A stretch of DNA of 7,553 bases from an uncultured Bacteroidales bacterium. Lineage in GTDB: Bacteria > Bacteroidota > Bacteroidia > Bacteroidales > UBA932. Where the stretch lies: contig CAMJJO010000082.1 of NCBI GenBank assembly GCA_946406095.1, forward strand, positions 1-7,553. Reading direction: 5' to 3'. Shown here piece by piece: positions 5,372-7,553 of this stretch; the first letter of the stretch is position 1; each line of letters opens with the position of its first letter. The position numbers and the translations under genes are program-made. The notes under the pieces are model-generated. The model was not told the DNA's origin, searched no databases, and saw only the letters and a program-made list of their open reading frames with translations.

Positions 5372-6858
5372 ATGGGGAGGTTTTCCTTACGGATAAACTC
5401 TATGGACTTTTCTATGAAAGGATGCATGTATGCGTCATCTGTAATGAACGGGACCTCCTTACGGTAGTGCTTCAGCACTCTCTCGAGCAGCGGAGAGCTC
5501 TTGGCTGGACGGCGGAATTCCATGGCCTGTGCGGCGTTGAATAACTCGATTGCCAGAACGGTTTCGGCGTTGTCCACCACGCGTACTAACTTGGTGGCCG
5601 CATTTGATCCCATGGAAACATGGTCCTCCTGGCCCTGCGATGAAGGAATGGAGTCGCAGGATGCGGGCCAGCAGAGACCCTTGTTCTGGCTCACGATCGA
5701 GGCCGCAGTGTATTGAGGAATCATAAATCCGCTGTTCAGTCCGGGGTTGACCACCAGGTATTTAGGCAGGCCGCGGAGACCATGGATCAGCTGATAAGTG
5801 CGCCTTTCGGAGATGGATGCAAGCTCCGACATTGCTATCGCCAGGGCATCCATGGGGATGGCTATAGGTTCTCCGTGGAAGTTACCCGCGGAGATTATCA
5901 TATCTTCGTCCGGGAAGATGTTGGGATTGTCGGTGGCGGAGTTAATCTCATTCTCTATCACCGACTTAACATACATTATGTTGTCTTTCACCGCACCGTG
6001 CACCTGAGGGATGCAGCGGAAGCTATATGGATCCTGCACATGCTCCTTGACACGGCTTATCAGCTGGCTGCCGGCAAGGATGGACATGAAGCGCTTGCCC
6101 GTGGATATCTGCCCGGTATGCGGGCGCAGCTGATGCGTCAGCGGAAGGAAGGGCTCTATTCGCCCGTCGAAAGCATCGAGCGACATGGCACCGATGAGGT
6201 CTGCCCAGCGCGAGAGGCGCATGCTCTTCAGGATGGACCAGACAGCGTGCGCGCTCATGAACTGGGTGCCGTTCAGCAGCGCAAGGCCTTCCTTAGACTG
6301 CAGCTTGATGGGCTCCCATCCCTTTTCTTTCCACACTTCAGCGGAAGGGCGAATCTCGCCTTTGTACATGACTTCTCCCAGGCCGATGAGCGGAAGGCTA
6401 AGGTGTGCGAGAGGGGCGAGGTCACCGGATGCGCCGAGGGACCCTTGCTGATAAACAACGGGAAGGATGTCCTCGTTGAACATATCCATCAGCCTCTGCA
6501 CCGTAATGAGCTGGACGCCGGAATGACCGTATGCCAGATTCTGCACTTTCAGGAAGAGCATCAGCTTGACTATCTCAGGGCGGACGGGCTCCCCTGCGCC
6601 ACAGGCGTGGGATACCACCAGGTTATACTGGAGTTGCGAAAGCTCGTCCTTGGGAATGGTCACATTGTAGAGGGATCCGAACCCGGTAGTGATACCGTAG
6701 AGAGGACGGTCGATGTCTTCCATCTTGCGGTCTAGATACTCCCGGCATTTGATTATTGCTCCTTCGGAAGCTTCCGACAGCACAAGTTTTTCACTGTTAT
6801 CGATAATCGCCTTGAGACGTTCGAGTGTAAGTCGTTCGTTGGAAATTATGTGGTTCAT
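5368..6858 (-). CDS. hutH: Histidine ammonia-lyase (histidase)
   Basis: HutH removes ammonia from L-histidine to give urocanate, the first step of the pathway. The 496-residue length is normal for the family. The self-formed MIO electrophile comes from Ala143-Ser144-Gly145 in GSLGASGDLAPLAH. Other active-site residues lie where expected by comparison with the Pseudomonas putida enzyme: Tyr54 in YGITTGFG, His84 in SHACGAGEP, Asn196 in LLNGTQ, Tyr278 and Arg281 in DPYSFRC, and Glu411 in QEDHVSMG. This set, with the His84 and Glu411 contexts, fits histidase and not phenylalanine or tyrosine ammonia-lyase, and the flanking hut genes agree. The gene starts 9 bases after the hutU stop and overlaps hutI by four bases, so the three form one transcript. 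No promoter is visible in the gap, so it should be driven from upstream of hutU, outside the window. Confidence 0.97.
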   Translation of the reverse strand: MNHIISNERLTLERLKAIIDNSEKLVLSEASEGAIIKCREYLDRKMEDIDRPLYGITTGFGSLYNVTIPKDELSQLQYNLVVSHACGAGEPVRPEIVKLMLFLKVQNLAYGHSGVQLITVQRLMDMFNEDILPVVYQQGSLGASGDLAPLAHLSLPLIGLGEVMYKGEIRPSAEVWKEKGWEPIKLQSKEGLALLNGTQFMSAHAVWSILKSMRLSRWADLIGAMSLDAFDGRIEPFLPLTHQLRPHTGQISTGKRFMSILAGSQLISRVKEHVQDPYSFRCIPQVHGAVKDNIMYVKSVIENEINSATDNPNIFPDEDMIISAGNFHGEPIAIPMDALAIAMSELASISERRTYQLIHGLRGLPKYLVVNPGLNSGFMIPQYTAASIVSQNKGLCWPASCDSIPSSQGQEDHVSMGSNAATKLVRVVDNAETVLAIELFNAAQAMEFRRPAKSSPLLERVLKHYRKEVPFITDDAYMHPFIEKSIEFIRKENLPI

Positions 6859-6867
6859 AGTTTTTGG

Positions 6868-7553
6868 TTATTTCAAAGCTCTGCGTACCAGGGTGTCATC
6901 TGCAAGATTCGGAAGAGTGACCTTCAGCCCCGGTGTACGGTTCATTTCGCGTTCGATTGCGAAGCGGGCGCCGTCGTTCCGTGCCCAGCTTCGGCGGGCG
7001 ATGCCGTTGTTCACATCCCAGAAAAGCATCTCCCTGATATGGCGGGCGGAATCTTCGGACCCGTCTATCACCATTCCGAATCCGCCGTTGATAACCTCTC
7101 CCCAGCCTACTCCGCCGCCGTTGTGGATGCTTACCCAGGTGGCGCCGCGGAAGCCGTCACCGATGACGTTCTGCACAGCCATGTCGGCGGTGAACTGAGA
7201 TCCGTCATAGATGTTGGAGGTTTCGCGGAACGGACTGTCGGTGCCGGACACGTCGTGATGGTCGCGGCCGAGCACTATCGGGGCTGTGATTTCGCCCTTG
7301 CGTATTGCCTCGTTGAAGGCGAGGGCTATCTTGGTGCGCCCCTCACAGTCGGCATAGAGGATGCGGGCCTGGGAGCCCACCACGAGGTGATTGCGCCCGG
7401 CCTCTTCTATCCAGTGGATGTTGTCCCGCATCTGCCCGGCTATCTCCGCAGGAGCGGTGGCCGCAATCTCGCCAAGTACCTTCACCGCAAGGGCATCACT
7501 CTTGGCCAGGTCGGCCGGATCCTCACTCATGCACACCCAGCGGAACGGGCCGA
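6868..7553 (-). CDS. hutU: Urocanate hydratase, C-terminal part, truncated by window edge
   Basis: HutU is an NAD+-dependent hydratase that converts urocanate to 4-imidazolone-5-propionate, between the HutH and HutI steps. The window holds the last 227 residues; the reading frame stays open to base 7553 (the first whole codons read GPFRWVCMSEDP), so the real start is outside. Recognisable blocks, numbered in the fragment, are SQARILYADCEGR (60-72), LGRDHHDVSGTDSPFRETSN (94-113) and WVSIHNGGGVGWGEVINGGF (139-158), which is the glycine-rich block of urocanases. The stop is TAA at 6870-6868, nine bases before the hutH ATG. Where the bacterial signature reads RICW with its cysteine, this protein has RILY. 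That appears to be a feature of the longer urocanase type found, as I recall, in Bacteroidota and animals, so I do not take it as a defect. Confidence 0.96.
   Translation of the reverse strand, partial: GPFRWVCMSEDPADLAKSDALAVKVLGEIAATAPAEIAGQMRDNIHWIEEAGRNHLVVGSQARILYADCEGRTKIALAFNEAIRKGEITAPIVLGRDHHDVSGTDSPFRETSNIYDGSQFTADMAVQNVIGDGFRGATWVSIHNGGGVGWGEVINGGFGMVIDGSEDSARHIREMLFWDVNNGIARRSWARNDGARFAIEREMNRTPGLKVTLPNLADDTLVRRALK

Noticed and set aside
5713..6735. Plus-strand open frame of 340 codons opposite hutH
   Set aside because: hutH is unmistakable on the other strand; the antisense product is rich in His, Gly and Arg with no family resemblance, as expected of a mirror frame in GC-rich DNA.

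Overview
The window looks like the chromosome of a GC-rich member of the Bacteroidales (Bacteroidota), probably a gut or rumen type. Four things support this. The rpsO promoter has the Bacteroidota form (TTG, 19 bases, TAnnTTTG) instead of the proteobacterial -35/-10. Gene starts lack clear Shine-Dalgarno sequences and follow A-rich leaders. The lipoprotein has a relaxed lipobox. The urocanate hydratase belongs to the type with the SGTDSPFRETSN block. The genus cannot be fixed from this sequence.

Layout from left to right. (1) 1-866, minus strand: the 5' part of pnp (PNPase, running off the left edge), preceded by rpsO (ribosomal protein S15). A strong hairpin lies between them. rpsO has a well-formed promoter and a leader of about 100 nt that contains a 7-bp hairpin. 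This is the widely conserved rpsO-pnp pair. (2) 867-2621, minus strand: a secreted lipoprotein made of parallel beta-helix-like repeats, resembling the Cthe_2159-type carbohydrate-binding family (Pfam PF14262), with a Gly/Pro tail. (3) 2622-2699: a short divergent intergenic region. (4) 2700-4166, plus strand: a glycoside hydrolase family 43 enzyme (beta-xylosidase / arabinofuranosidase type) with all three catalytic acids visible. (5) 4163-7553, minus strand: the histidine-utilisation genes in transcription order hutU (C-terminal part only, running off the right edge), hutH and hutI, tightly packed.

The three hut genes form an operon that takes histidine to urocanate (HutH), to imidazolonepropionate (HutU), and to formiminoglutamate (HutI). 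The enzyme that would process formiminoglutamate is not in the window. The lipoprotein and the GH43 enzyme share a divergent intergenic region and may both act on plant cell-wall glycans, but no SusC/SusD pair is present, so this is not a canonical polysaccharide utilisation locus. The GH43 gene and hutI converge and their stop codons overlap.

Most of the window is ordinary housekeeping and catabolic content. I see no clearly new biological system. The points most worth a second look are the compressed control region in front of rpsO, the leader hairpin, the beta-helix lipoprotein with its glycine tail, the uncertain and possibly leaderless GH43 start, and a leucine in HutU where many urocanases carry their signature cysteine. 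No stretch longer than 300 bases lacks a gene; the longest gap is 719-866.
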